From NCBI GenBank assembly GCA_036399015.1, contig DASWNW010000045.1:62001-126000 (forward strand): a stretch of 64,000 nucleotides of DNA, read 5' to 3'. A program made the position numbers and the translations under genes. Of the stretch, positions 8,867-17,332 are shown piece after piece (within the stretch, counting starts at the first letter, position 1; each line of letters starts with the position of its first letter). Source of the stretch: QHVT01 sp036399015 (GTDB taxonomy: Bacteria > Acidobacteriota > Thermoanaerobaculia > Gp7-AA8). Under the pieces are notes generated by a model. The model was not told the DNA's origin and did not search any database. It was given only the letters and a program-made list of their open reading frames with translations.

Positions 8867-10828
8867 ATGCGCCGTACCGTCCTCACCTTCATTCTGCTGT
8901 TCTGCGCCTGCTCCCGGCCGGAAGTGCCGGTCGCGAACGCTCCCGTCATCCTCGTCTCCATCGACACGCTGCGCGCCGACCGGGTGCGGCCCGACCTCAC
9001 GCCGAACCTCGAGGCGCTGCGCCGCGACGCGGTGCAGTTCACGAACGCCTACGCGCACGTGCCGCTGACGCTTCCGTCGCACGCCACCATCCTCAGCGGC
9101 CTCCTGCCGCCGGAGAACGGCGTCCGCGACAACATCGGCTTCACCTTCGACGCCGCTGCGCATCCCACCATTCCGTCGCTGCTGAAGGCACGCGGCTACG
9201 CCACCGGCGCCGCCGTCTCGGCGTTCGTGCTCCGGCGCGAGACGGGGCTCGCCGCCCCCTTCGACTTCTACGACGACGAGATCCCGATACGCTCCGGCGA
9301 GGCCGCGGGCGGCATCCAGCGCGAGGGGAGCGCCACCGCCGACATCGCCGCGCGCTGGATCGCGTCGCAGAACGGCAAGCCGTTCTTCTTCATGCTGCAC
9401 CTCTTCGAGCCGCACACGCCGTACGCGCAGACGTACGACGGCGACGTCGCCGCCGCCGACGCGATCCTCGGCCGCTTCTTCGACGAGCTGAAACGCACCG
9501 GCGTCTACGACCGGGCGGTCATCGTCGTGCTCTCCGATCACGGCGAGGGGCTGGGCGACCACGGCGAGGCGGAGCATGGGATCTTCCTCTACCGCGAGGC
9601 CATCCAGGTGCCGCTGCTGCTCAAGCTCCCGAAGTCGGAGCGGGGCGGCACGAGCATCGACGCACCTGTCGGTCTCATCGACGTGCTGCCGACGATCGCC
9701 GCGCTCACCGGCTTCGAAGTGCCGCCGGCGGGGAAGGGGACGTCGCTGCTCACGCCGCCGCCTGCGCGCGCAATCTTCAGCGAGACGCTCTACCCCCGCC
9801 TGCACCTCGGCTGGAGCGAACTGCGCTCGCTGGTCGACGCGAAGTTCCACTACATCGAGGCGCCGCGCGCGGAGCTCTACGCCGCGAGCGACGTGCGCGA
9901 ACAGCAGAACATCCTCGAGCGGGAGCGCCGCGCCGCCGCGGCGATGCGCCAGGCGCTCGCGCCGTTCAGCCGCGACATTCCGAGCGCGGGCACCGCTGAC
10001 CCCGAGGCGGCGAAGAAGCTGGCGTCGCTCGGCTATCTCACCTCGACGCCGTCCGCCGCGGACGGGCCGCTGCCCGATCCGAAGGACGAGATCGCGACGC
10101 TCTCGACGCCGCAGACGATCGAGGCGGCACGCGCGCGCGTCGCCCGCAGCCCCCGCTCCGCCGACGCCTGGACGATGCTCGGGCGGCTGCTCGAACGCCG
10201 CGGGCAGTTGGAGGAGTCCGCCGCCGCGTACAGGCAGGGGATCGCCGCCGCCCCCTCCGCCGCCGGCGAGTACGGGCTCGCGCTGGCCAACGTGTACCTG
10301 CGCCTGAACCGTCCGCGCGAGGCAGCGGAGCATGCGCGCCTCGGTCTCGCCGTCAATCCCGGCAACGCGCACCTGCTCCTCGGCCGCGCCGCGCTGGCGG
10401 AGGGAGACCTGGAGACCGCCACGCGCGAGGCGGAACAGTCGCTGGCCACGTTCAACTACCGCGTGCCGGCGCTGGTGCTGCTCGCGCAGGTGGACGTGAA
10501 GCGCCGCCGCCTCGACGACGCGCTGGCGAAGATCGCGCAGGCGCGGCAGGAGCTCGCGGCGAAGCAGCAGGAGACGCCGCCGCTGCTGCACTTCGTGCAC
10601 GGTGACATCCTGGCGCGCATGAACAGGGCCCCCGAGGCGATCGCCGCGTTCGAAGAGGAAATCCGGCTGTTCCCCGACGAGCGGCAGGCGTACGCGAGCC
10701 TCGCCGTCGTGCACTTTCTGAGCGGCAACCGCCGCGCCGCCGAGGCGACGATGAAGCGGATGATCGCGGCGAACCCCGGCAGCGAGCAGTTCGCCGCGGA
10801 GACGTTCGCGCAGCTTGGGGTGAGATGA
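8867..10828 (+). CDS. Sulfatase-like (alkaline phosphatase superfamily) lipoprotein with C-terminal TPRs
   Basis: 653 residues. Lipoprotein signal MRRTVLTFILLFCAC comes first, then a sulfatase-like domain (about 20-400) with VILVSIDTLRADRV, TLPSHATILSG (about 68-78) and SDHGEGLGDHGEAEHG (about 224). The residue aligned with the formylglycine Cys is Thr and the following Arg is His, so the nucleophile, if any, would be Thr as in other superfamily phosphatases or transferases. Residues about 410-653 are TPR-like helical repeats (AWTMLGRLLERRGQLEESAAAYRQG). ATG at 8867 is chosen because it opens the signal peptide and follows the terminator. The stop overlaps the next gene's start (ATGA), so the two are coupled. 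Confidence 0.88.
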   Translation: MRRTVLTFILLFCACSRPEVPVANAPVILVSIDTLRADRVRPDLTPNLEALRRDAVQFTNAYAHVPLTLPSHATILSGLLPPENGVRDNIGFTFDAAAHPTIPSLLKARGYATGAAVSAFVLRRETGLAAPFDFYDDEIPIRSGEAAGGIQREGSATADIAARWIASQNGKPFFFMLHLFEPHTPYAQTYDGDVAAADAILGRFFDELKRTGVYDRAVIVVLSDHGEGLGDHGEAEHGIFLYREAIQVPLLLKLPKSERGGTSIDAPVGLIDVLPTIAALTGFEVPPAGKGTSLLTPPPARAIFSETLYPRLHLGWSELRSLVDAKFHYIEAPRAELYAASDVREQQNILERERRAAAAMRQALAPFSRDIPSAGTADPEAAKKLASLGYLTSTPSAADGPLPDPKDEIATLSTPQTIEAARARVARSPRSADAWTMLGRLLERRGQLEESAAAYRQGIAAAPSAAGEYGLALANVYLRLNRPREAAEHARLGLAVNPGNAHLLLGRAALAEGDLETATREAEQSLATFNYRVPALVLLAQVDVKRRRLDDALAKIAQARQELAAKQQETPPLLHFVHGDILARMNRAPEAIAAFEEEIRLFPDERQAYASLAVVHFLSGNRRAAEATMKRMIAANPGSEQFAAETFAQLGVR

Positions 10829-12885
10829 GATCGCGGTTCCTCGGGGTTCCTCGGTTCCTCGGCGTTCCTCGGGGAGCCATGCATTCAACCGGCCGAGGAA
10901 CTCCGAGGAACCCGAGGAACCCGAGGAACTCCCCATGCCTCCTCGCGCTCCTGCTGCTCGCCGCATGCAGCCGGCCCGAGACGCGCCTAGACACGCCCGT
11001 CTTCCTCATCTCCGTCGACACGCTCCGCTCCGACCGGGTCACGCCGGCGCTGACGCCGAACATCCTCGCGCTCGCGCGGGACGGGGTGACGTTCGAGCGG
11101 GCGTTCAGCCACATCCCGCAGACGCTGCCGTCGCACGCCACGATGCTCACCGGGCTCGTGCCGTCGCGCGCCGGCGTGCGCGACAACATCGGCTACGCGG
11201 TGCCGGAGACCGTCGCCTGGCTCCCGTCGCTGCTGCAGGCGAACGGCTACCAGACCGGCGCGGCGGTGTCGTCGTACGTGCTGCGCCGCTCCACCGGGAT
11301 GGCCCGCGGCTTCGAGTTCTACGACGACGCGCTGGAGGGGGAGGCGCTCGACGTGACGGCGGAGCGGGGTGGGGAGCGCACGTCGGCCGCGCTGCTGCAG
11401 TGGCTGCAGACGCAGACCTCGCGGAAGCTGTTCGCGTTCCTTCATCTGTACGAGCCGCACGCGCCTTATCCCCGTGGTTACGACACGGATGTGACCGCGG
11501 CGGACAAAGTCGTCGGCGAGTTCGTCGAGGCGCTGAAGCAGCGGGGGCTCTACGACGACGCGCTGATCGTCTTCGTCTCCGATCACGGCGAAGGACTCGG
11601 CGATCACGGCGAACCCGATCATGGTGTGTTCCTGTACCGGGAGGCGATTCAGGTGCCGCTGATCGTGAAGCTGCCGCGGCGGGAGCGGGCGGGGGAGCGG
11701 GTGCAGTCGCTGGCGGCGCTGTCCGACGTCGCGCCGACGATCCTCGCGCATGCCGGCATCGACGCTCCGCCGAATCTCGACGGTGTCGCGCTGCTGCGCA
11801 CTGCCGTACCGGCCGACCGGCAGGTGGATGCGGAGAGTTTCTACCCGCGGCTGCACTTCGGCTGGGCGGAGCTGACGTCGGTCGTCACGTCGCAGCACCA
11901 GTACATCCAGGCGCCGCGCGCGGAGCTGTACGACTGGATCGCCGATCCGGCGGAGCGGCGGAACCTGATCGCGGACGAGCGGCGGGTGGCCCACGCGCTC
12001 TCGTCGGCGCTGGCAAAGCGGGTGCGGCCTCCTGCGCCGCCGTCGCAGGTCGACGCGGAGGATCAGCGCAAGCTCGCGGCACTCGGCTACGTCGGCTCGT
12101 CCGCGCCCGCCACGGCCGACTTCCCCGATCCGAAGGACCGCATCGAGTTCCTGGCGATGTACCGCCGTGCGGAGGGGCTGGCGCGCGAGGGGAAGACCGC
12201 CGATGCGGTGCCGCTGCTTCGGAAGATCACGGTGAACGCGCCGGGCATCGTCGACGCCTGGCTGCTGCTGGCGCGTGCGCGTCCGGACGAGGCGGTAGCG
12301 ATTCTCCGCGAGGCGCATCGCCACTTCCCCGGCAGCGCCGCCGTGGTGCTGCCGCTGGCCGATGCGTACCTGCGCGGCGGCCGGCATGCCGAGGCGCGCG
12401 CGCATGCGGAGCTGGCGTTGAAGAGCGATCCGGTGATCGCGCACGAGATGCTGGCGAAGATCGCCCTCGCTGCGCGCGACGTCCCGTCGGCGCGGAAGCA
12501 TGCGGAGGCGGCGCTCGCGGTTGCGCCGGAGCGGATGGCCACGTTGCTCATGGTGGCGCGCATCGAGCGCGAGCAGGAGAACTGGGCGGGCGTGCTCGCG
12601 GCGCTCGATCGCATTCGCGGGAGCATGCGCGGGGTACAGGCCGATCGCGGCGAGGCGCTGCTGCACCTCGGGCGGGGACCGGAGGCGGAGCAGGCGTTCC
12701 GCGCGGAAGTGCAGGCCTATCCCGACAACGTCACCGCGTGGGGGAATCTGGCGGTGGTGCTGGCGGCGCAGCGGCGGTTCGACGAAGCGCGCCGTACGGT
12801 CGACGACGCACTCCGCCACAATCCCGGCGCTACGAAGATGGCTGCTGAGGTGCGGGCGCTGATTCGCGCGTCAGAAAGTAGATGA
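10825..12885 (+). CDS. Sulfatase-like lipoprotein with C-terminal TPRs (paralogue of 8867-10828)
   Basis: 686 residues counted from the ATG that overlaps the previous stop codon (ATGA). The lipoprotein core CLLALLLLAAC appears only after about 36 residues, and those are encoded by SCTR element E1 (repeats of FLGVPR, then PRN). The only other in-frame ATG (10879) is also inside E1, so the signal peptide n-region is repeat-derived either way. The domain shows LISVDTLRSDRV, TLPSHATMLTG (about 99-109) and SDHGEGLGDHGEPDHG (about 253), then helical repeats from about 435 on. As in its neighbour, Thr replaces the formylglycine Cys. The 3' end overlaps the convergent permease gene by 56 nt. Confidence 0.87.
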   Translation: MRSRFLGVPRFLGVPRGAMHSTGRGTPRNPRNPRNSPCLLALLLLAACSRPETRLDTPVFLISVDTLRSDRVTPALTPNILALARDGVTFERAFSHIPQTLPSHATMLTGLVPSRAGVRDNIGYAVPETVAWLPSLLQANGYQTGAAVSSYVLRRSTGMARGFEFYDDALEGEALDVTAERGGERTSAALLQWLQTQTSRKLFAFLHLYEPHAPYPRGYDTDVTAADKVVGEFVEALKQRGLYDDALIVFVSDHGEGLGDHGEPDHGVFLYREAIQVPLIVKLPRRERAGERVQSLAALSDVAPTILAHAGIDAPPNLDGVALLRTAVPADRQVDAESFYPRLHFGWAELTSVVTSQHQYIQAPRAELYDWIADPAERRNLIADERRVAHALSSALAKRVRPPAPPSQVDAEDQRKLAALGYVGSSAPATADFPDPKDRIEFLAMYRRAEGLAREGKTADAVPLLRKITVNAPGIVDAWLLLARARPDEAVAILREAHRHFPGSAAVVLPLADAYLRGGRHAEARAHAELALKSDPVIAHEMLAKIALAARDVPSARKHAEAALAVAPERMATLLMVARIEREQENWAGVLAALDRIRGSMRGVQADRGEALLHLGRGPEAEQAFRAEVQAYPDNVTAWGNLAVVLAAQRRFDEARRTVDDALRHNPGATKMAAEVRALIRASESR
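10835..10934. repeat. SCTR element E1 (unit GGTTCCTCGG)
   Basis: The left arm (10835-10875) holds four copies of a GGTTCCTCGG-type unit. The right arm (10894-10934) holds four copies of its reverse complement CCGAGGAACC. They are separated by about 18 nt. The element lies entirely inside the 5' end of the downstream lipoprotein frame. Confidence 0.9.
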
Positions 12886-14125
12886 CGGCGCCGACGGTGA
12901 TGGCGATCGAGGCGACGAGCAACCGCTTCGCGTCGAGCACGAAGACGAACGTCAGCGACACCAGCACGCCGAGGATCGGCACGATGAGACCGGGCGTGCG
13001 GAAACCCTCGTTCAGCTTGCGCAGCCGCGGCACGGCGCAGCAGGTGGCGAGGTAGGTCGCCAGGCGCGCCACCGCGGAGAGCAACGCGAGCTGTGCGAAC
13101 GAGCCGGCGAGCGCCATCGCCATCGCCACGGCCGCGTGGATGACGATGGCCACGGTCGGCGTGCGGAAGGTGGGGTGGACGTAGGAGATCGGGCCCATGC
13201 GGCGGTCGAGCGACAGCGCGTAGAGCATGCGCGAACCCTCCAGCATCGTCCCGGAGTTCGTCCCCGCCATCGACAGCAGCGAGCCGATGGTGACGATCAG
13301 CATGCCGACGGGACCGACCAGCGCGGCGGCGGCGGAGGCGATCGGCGTCTTGGTCTGCGACAGGTCCGGCAGCGCCGACATCGCGCCGAGCTGCGCGAGC
13401 GCGTAGATGGCCGCGATGATGAGGATGCCGGCCAGCAACGCGAGCGGCAGGTCGCGCCGCGGGTTCTTGAATTCTCCGGCCGGGACGCCGAGGTTCTCGA
13501 AGCCGGCGTAGGCGAAGAGCATGAAGAGCGCGACCTCGTTCCACTTCGTCCCGGCGGCGGGGAGGGTGAACGAGCCGGGAATCGGGTTCGAGTGCCACGC
13601 CAGCAGCGCCACGATGATGAAGCCGACCAGCGGCACGAGCTTGCCGAGGGTGAAGACGTAGATCGAGGCGGCGCCGTAGCGGACGCCGACGAAGTGGATC
13701 GCCGCGAGAATGCCGAGGATCGCCACGATGATGGCGTGACGCGCCATGCCCTGGCCGAGCGACGGCTGCAGCAGCGCCAGCGCCAGCACCATGCCGTTGG
13801 AGAGCGAGGCGAGCGACGTCACGCGCGCCAGCCAGTTCATCCAGCCCGTCTCGAACCCGATGAAGTCCCCGAACGCCGACCGCGCGTACAGATACGCCCC
13901 GCCCGGCCGGTCAAAATGGCTCGCCGCCTCGGCGAAGTTGAGGACGAGAATGAACACCGGAATCGCAAAGAGCAGCGGCGCCCACAGCGAGAAGGCACCG
14001 AGCAGCACGAACGACTCGTGCGGGAGGAGAAAGACCCCCGACCCGACCACGGCGTTGATGCACATGGCCACGAGGCCCCAGAAGCCTACGGTTCTAATGA
14101 GCTTGTTCGAATTATCGGTGGTCAT
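12830..14125 (-). CDS. APC-superfamily amino acid permease
   Basis: 431 residues and about 12 transmembrane helices. The family's substrate-binding loop in helix 1 is present (INAVVGSGVFLLP), as is the helix 6 motif FMLFAYAGFENLGVPAGEFKNP. This is an inner-membrane importer or antiporter for amino acids; specificity is unknown. The start at 14125 (MTTDNSNK) is preferred over an ATG six codons upstream because CGAGGACGA directly precedes it. The 3' end overlaps the convergent sulfatase-like gene. Upstream on the same strand are an amidohydrolase and lysA, so an amino-acid-handling cluster is plausible. Confidence 0.9.
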   Translation of the reverse strand: MTTDNSNKLIRTVGFWGLVAMCINAVVGSGVFLLPHESFVLLGAFSLWAPLLFAIPVFILVLNFAEAASHFDRPGGAYLYARSAFGDFIGFETGWMNWLARVTSLASLSNGMVLALALLQPSLGQGMARHAIIVAILGILAAIHFVGVRYGAASIYVFTLGKLVPLVGFIIVALLAWHSNPIPGSFTLPAAGTKWNEVALFMLFAYAGFENLGVPAGEFKNPRRDLPLALLAGILIIAAIYALAQLGAMSALPDLSQTKTPIASAAAALVGPVGMLIVTIGSLLSMAGTNSGTMLEGSRMLYALSLDRRMGPISYVHPTFRTPTVAIVIHAAVAMAMALAGSFAQLALLSAVARLATYLATCCAVPRLRKLNEGFRTPGLIVPILGVLVSLTFVFVLDAKRLLVASIAITVGAVIYFLTRESAPAPQQPSS

Positions 14126-14143
14126 TCGTCCTCGCCGTGTCAC

Positions 14144-14225
14144 GATGAATGAAGAAGTTCGAATGAAGAATTAAGAATGAGAAGCGAAGGAATTCTTCAT
14201 TCGAAATTCGAAATTCTTCATTCGC
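14144..14225. repeat. SCTR element E2 (unit CGAATGAAGAATT)
   Basis: The left arm (14144-14172) repeats GAATGAAGAA. The right arm (14191-14225) repeats the reverse complement TTCTTCATTC. It separates the permease start from the end of the amidohydrolase gene. The amidohydrolase stop codon (14218-14220) lies inside the right arm. The element is notably A+T-rich against its surroundings. Confidence 0.85.
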
Positions 14226-15924
14226 TCCGATACCCCCGCCCCCGAACGCTTCTCCCCGGCCTCTTCCCAGTGAGCGTGCCTTCCACCATCACCGGCACCC
14301 CATTCACCACCACCGAGATGATCCCCTCCGAATAGTGGTGCGGGTCCTCGAAGGTCGACAGGTCCCGCACCGTCGCCGGGTCGAACACCACCACGTCCGC
14401 CTTCATCCCGACGCGCAGGAGGCCGCGCTCGAAGATGTGGGCGCGGAGGGCGGCCTGGGAGGTGATCTTGCGCACCGCCTCTTCCAGCGGGAAGAGCTTT
14501 TCGTCGCGTGAGTAGCGCCCGAGGACGCGGGGGAAGGTGCCGTAGGCGCGGGGGTGCACGGCGACGTTCGACTGGCGGGCGACGGGACCGGGAGCGTCGG
14601 CGTCGGTGCCGACGGAGACCCACGGCTGCTTGAGCGCGTAGCGGACGTCGTCCTCGTTCATCAGGAAGTAGATGACGCGCGGCGACAGCGGGCTCTCGAA
14701 GAGCGTGATCAGCGCCTCGTCGGGCGTCTTCCCCATCTCGCGGGCGATGTCCTCGAGGAACTGCTTCTCGTACTGCTTGTGCGGCGGGTGGAAGATCTGC
14801 GCGACGAGGATGCCCTTCTCGCCGCGGCGGGCGACCTGCGTGCGGAAGGCCTCCGCGATCTTCGCCCGGTCGACCGGGTCCTGCAGGCGCTTCTGGAAGT
14901 CGTCGTAGCCGCCTTCCATCGCCCAGTCGGGGGCGAGCGTGCTGAGCGCGGTGCCGCTGGCGGCGTACGGGTAGATGTTCGCCGAGACGTCGAGCCCCTT
15001 CTCCCGCTCCGCGGCGATGCGGGCGATGATCCCCGGCATCTTTCCCCAGTTCACCCGCGGCCCGATCTTGAGGTGCCAGATGTTGACCGGCAGCCCGCCC
15101 TCGCGGCCGATGCGGAACGTCTCGTCGAGCGCCGCGTCGATCGCGTCGCCTTCGCTGCGCATGTGGGTGAAGTACATGCCGCCGTATTTCGCCGCGACGC
15201 GCGAGAGGTTGATGATCTCCTCGGTCGACGAGTACATGGCCGGGACATAGACGAGCGAAGAGCCAATGCCGATCGCGCCGTCGCGCATGGCCTGATCGAC
15301 GATCGCCTCCATCTGCCGCATCTCCTCCGCGGTGGCGGGGCGGTTCGTATCGCCGATGACCATCGAGCGGGGATTGGACGAGCCGACCAGCAGCGCGAAG
15401 TTGAACGGCGCGCCCTGGCGGTCGAGCTGATCGAGATAGTCGCCGAGGCGCGGCCAGCGCTCTTCCTCGGTGAGCTGGTCGGGACGGCGGGGACCGGGGG
15501 AGATCCCCTCGCCGGCGATGGCGGTGGTGATGCCCTGCCGCACGTGCGCCTCCAGCGCCGGGTCGACGATGGCGTTGTACTGCGCCCAGCTCAGGAGGTC
15601 GATGAAGCCGGGGGAGACGATGTGCTCCTTCGCGTCGATCGTCTCCTTCGCCGGTACGGCGGAGAGGTCGCCGATGGCGACGATCTCCTCGCCGCGCACG
15701 CCGAGATCGGCGCGGAACCAGGGGGAGCCGGTGCCGTCGAGCACGCGGCCGTTGATGATCTTGAGGTCGAGCATGTTCGGTGTTTTGGTCGTTGCGGTCG
15801 TGCAGCCGGTAAGGACGAGCAGGGCGAGGAGGAGTCGCAGAGTGTCAGAGTCGCAGAGTCTCAGAGGATCTGCCGCCCACCATCTCTGCGACTTTGCGAC
15901 TCTGCGACTCTGAGACCCCGTCAC
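14218..15924 (-). CDS. Amidohydrolase family 3 / N-acyl-D-amino-acid deacylase-like lipoprotein
   Basis: 568 residues from GTG at 15924, which overlaps the lysA stop (GTGA). The first 25 or so residues are encoded by SCTR element E3 and run into a lipobox (LLLALLVLTGC), so the mature protein is probably a secreted lipoprotein. A start at the later Met (15774) would drop that signal. The body matches D-aminoacylases (IINGRVLDGTG, IGSSLVYVPAMYSS, YFTHMRSEGDAI, WVSVGTDADAPG, GMKADVVVFDP). The usual first metal motif HxH after PGFID is absent (SPGFIDLLSWAQYN), so metal binding must differ or activity be lost. Likely role: trimming of N-acylated D-amino acids or peptides in the envelope, by inference. 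Confidence 0.83.
   Translation of the reverse strand: MTGSQSRRVAKSQRWWAADPLRLCDSDTLRLLLALLVLTGCTTATTKTPNMLDLKIINGRVLDGTGSPWFRADLGVRGEEIVAIGDLSAVPAKETIDAKEHIVSPGFIDLLSWAQYNAIVDPALEAHVRQGITTAIAGEGISPGPRRPDQLTEEERWPRLGDYLDQLDRQGAPFNFALLVGSSNPRSMVIGDTNRPATAEEMRQMEAIVDQAMRDGAIGIGSSLVYVPAMYSSTEEIINLSRVAAKYGGMYFTHMRSEGDAIDAALDETFRIGREGGLPVNIWHLKIGPRVNWGKMPGIIARIAAEREKGLDVSANIYPYAASGTALSTLAPDWAMEGGYDDFQKRLQDPVDRAKIAEAFRTQVARRGEKGILVAQIFHPPHKQYEKQFLEDIAREMGKTPDEALITLFESPLSPRVIYFLMNEDDVRYALKQPWVSVGTDADAPGPVARQSNVAVHPRAYGTFPRVLGRYSRDEKLFPLEEAVRKITSQAALRAHIFERGLLRVGMKADVVVFDPATVRDLSTFEDPHHYSEGIISVVVNGVPVMVEGTLTGKRPGRSVRGRGYRSE
15832..15916. repeat. SCTR element E3 (unit GAGTCGCAGAGTCTCA)
   Basis: The left arm (15832-15866) alternates GTCGCAGA and GTCTCAGA. 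The right arm (15884-15916) is the reverse complement (CTGCGACTCTGCGACT). It belongs to the same unit family as E6 and E9. On the minus strand it is read through as the leader of the amidohydrolase. Confidence 0.9.
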
Positions 15925-17186
15925 TCCATCCCCCTCCACAAATCCTCCAGCGCCTGCCGCTCGCGGATCACGCGCGCCTGGCCGCGCTCCACCAGGATCT
16001 CCGGCGGCAGCAGGCGGGAGTTGTAGTGCGAGGCCATGGAGAAGCCGTACGCGCCGGCGTCGCAGAAGGCGAGGAGGTCGCCGACGTGCGTGCGGTCGAG
16101 CGGGCGCGTGGCGACTTTGCCGTCGGTGCGGGTGAAGACGTCGCTCGACTCGCAGAGGTTGCCGGCCACCACTACCTCCTCGCGATCCGCCTTCTCGTCG
16201 AACGTCTCGCGGAGCGAGCCGGAGGCGCCGCGGGTCGCGTTCACGATGTGATGGTAGGCGCAGTACTTCGTCGGGCGCACGAGGTGGTTGAAGCCGGTGT
16301 CGACGCCGATCCACTCCACGCCGGCGCTGACGCGCTTCGTCGTGACGCGCGTCAGGAGCAGTCCCGACTCCGCGACGATGTAGCGTCCCGGCTCGATGAT
16401 GGCCGTGAGGTCGCGCGCGCGCAGCATGGCGCCGGCGATGCGCGTCAGCTCCGCGCCGTACTCCATGAGGGGGAACTCCGGCTCGTTCGGACGGTACGGC
16501 GTGGCGATGCCGCCGCCGAAGTTGATCCACTTGAGGTTCCGGAACGCCGGCGCCAGCTCGAGCAGGCGGCGTGCGGAGTCGAGCAGCGGCGCCGGCGTGT
16601 CGACTCCCGAGCCGATGTGCGCGTGGATGCCGACCAGCGTCCGCCCCGCGTCCTCCACGAGCATGCGCGCGCTGTCGACTTCCGCCAGGTCGATGCCGAA
16701 CTTCACGCTGTCGCCGGCGGTGATGACGTCGGCGTGATGGCCGGCGCCGACATCGGGGTTGATGCGCAGTGCGACTGGGTTCTCGAGGTCGAGGCTGAGG
16801 CAGCGGTCGATCTCCGCCATCGAGTTGACGTTCACCACGATGCGCGGATCGGGGATGGCGCGCATGTCTTCGTCGGAAACATTCGAGCAGGTGAACCAGA
16901 CGTTCTCCGGCGCGAAGCCGGCGCGCAGCGCGAGCTGGATCTCGCCGGGTGAGACCGCGTCGCAGCCGAAGCCCTGCTCCCGCACCATGCGCAGGATCGA
17001 GAGGTTGCCGTTCGCCTTCATCGCGTAAAAGGGCTGGAAGGGGAGGCCGGAGAAGGCGGTGAGGATCTGCCCGATCTGGCGGCGGATCACCGCGGCGTCG
17101 TAAACGTAGAGCGGGGTGCCGAAGCGCGCCGCGAGCTCGGAGGCGGGGATGCTATCGATGTGAAGCGAGCCGTTGATGTACTCCAT
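15921..17186 (-). CDS. lysA: Diaminopimelate decarboxylase
   Basis: 421 residues, normal for LysA. It converts meso-diaminopimelate to L-lysine with pyridoxal phosphate. The PLP lysine is in FYAMKANGN. HIHSGS-type contacts appear as GIHAHIGSG, GGG as WINFGGGIATPY, the phosphate/substrate loop as IEPGRYIVAESG, and the catalytic Cys in GNLCESSDVF. ATG at 17186 (MEYINGSL) is chosen; the frame stays open upstream but that part is only SCTR element E4. The stop overlaps the GTG of the amidohydrolase gene. Divergent from thyA. Confidence 0.93.
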   Translation of the reverse strand: MEYINGSLHIDSIPASELAARFGTPLYVYDAAVIRRQIGQILTAFSGLPFQPFYAMKANGNLSILRMVREQGFGCDAVSPGEIQLALRAGFAPENVWFTCSNVSDEDMRAIPDPRIVVNVNSMAEIDRCLSLDLENPVALRINPDVGAGHHADVITAGDSVKFGIDLAEVDSARMLVEDAGRTLVGIHAHIGSGVDTPAPLLDSARRLLELAPAFRNLKWINFGGGIATPYRPNEPEFPLMEYGAELTRIAGAMLRARDLTAIIEPGRYIVAESGLLLTRVTTKRVSAGVEWIGVDTGFNHLVRPTKYCAYHHIVNATRGASGSLRETFDEKADREEVVVAGNLCESSDVFTRTDGKVATRPLDRTHVGDLLAFCDAGAYGFSMASHYNSRLLPPEILVERGQARVIRERQALEDLWRGME

Positions 17187-17208
17187 GGGCGCCGCGCAGT
17201 GTAGCAAT

Positions 17209-17304
17209 GGTTGACGGTGGCCCGTTGCCAGTTCCCGGTTGCCCGCGGTGCTCCCGCAAGCCGATGGTAACCGGCAACGGGCAACTGGCAACCGGCAACT
17301 CGGC
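17209..17304. repeat. SCTR element E4 (unit CGGTTGCC / GGCAACCG)
   Basis: The left arm (17209-17244) repeats GTTGCC/GTTCCC-type units. The right arm (17266-17304) repeats CGGCAAC/GGGCAAC. It fills the divergent space between lysA and thyA, so it cannot serve only as a terminator. The units are related in style, but not identical, to E5 and E8. Confidence 0.88.
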
Positions 17305-17319
17305 AAGCCAACCCGGCGA

Positions 17320-17325
17320 TACAAT
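17320..17325 (+). promoter_or_regulatory. Leaderless -10 box (TACAAT) for thyA
   Basis: TACAAT ends 7 nt before the thyA ATG. No Shine-Dalgarno sequence is present and the right arm of E4 occupies the -35 zone (AACTCG at 17-bp spacing, a poor match). The call relies on the shared spacing with other genes here. Confidence 0.5.
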
Positions 17326-17332
17326 CGCCGGC

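Noticed and set aside
6785..10966. A 1393-residue minus-strand open frame opposite the TonB and sulfatase-like genes
   Set aside because: It is antisense to well-supported genes, very rich in Arg/Ala/Gly/Val and without any domain. Such long shadows are expected in GC-rich DNA.
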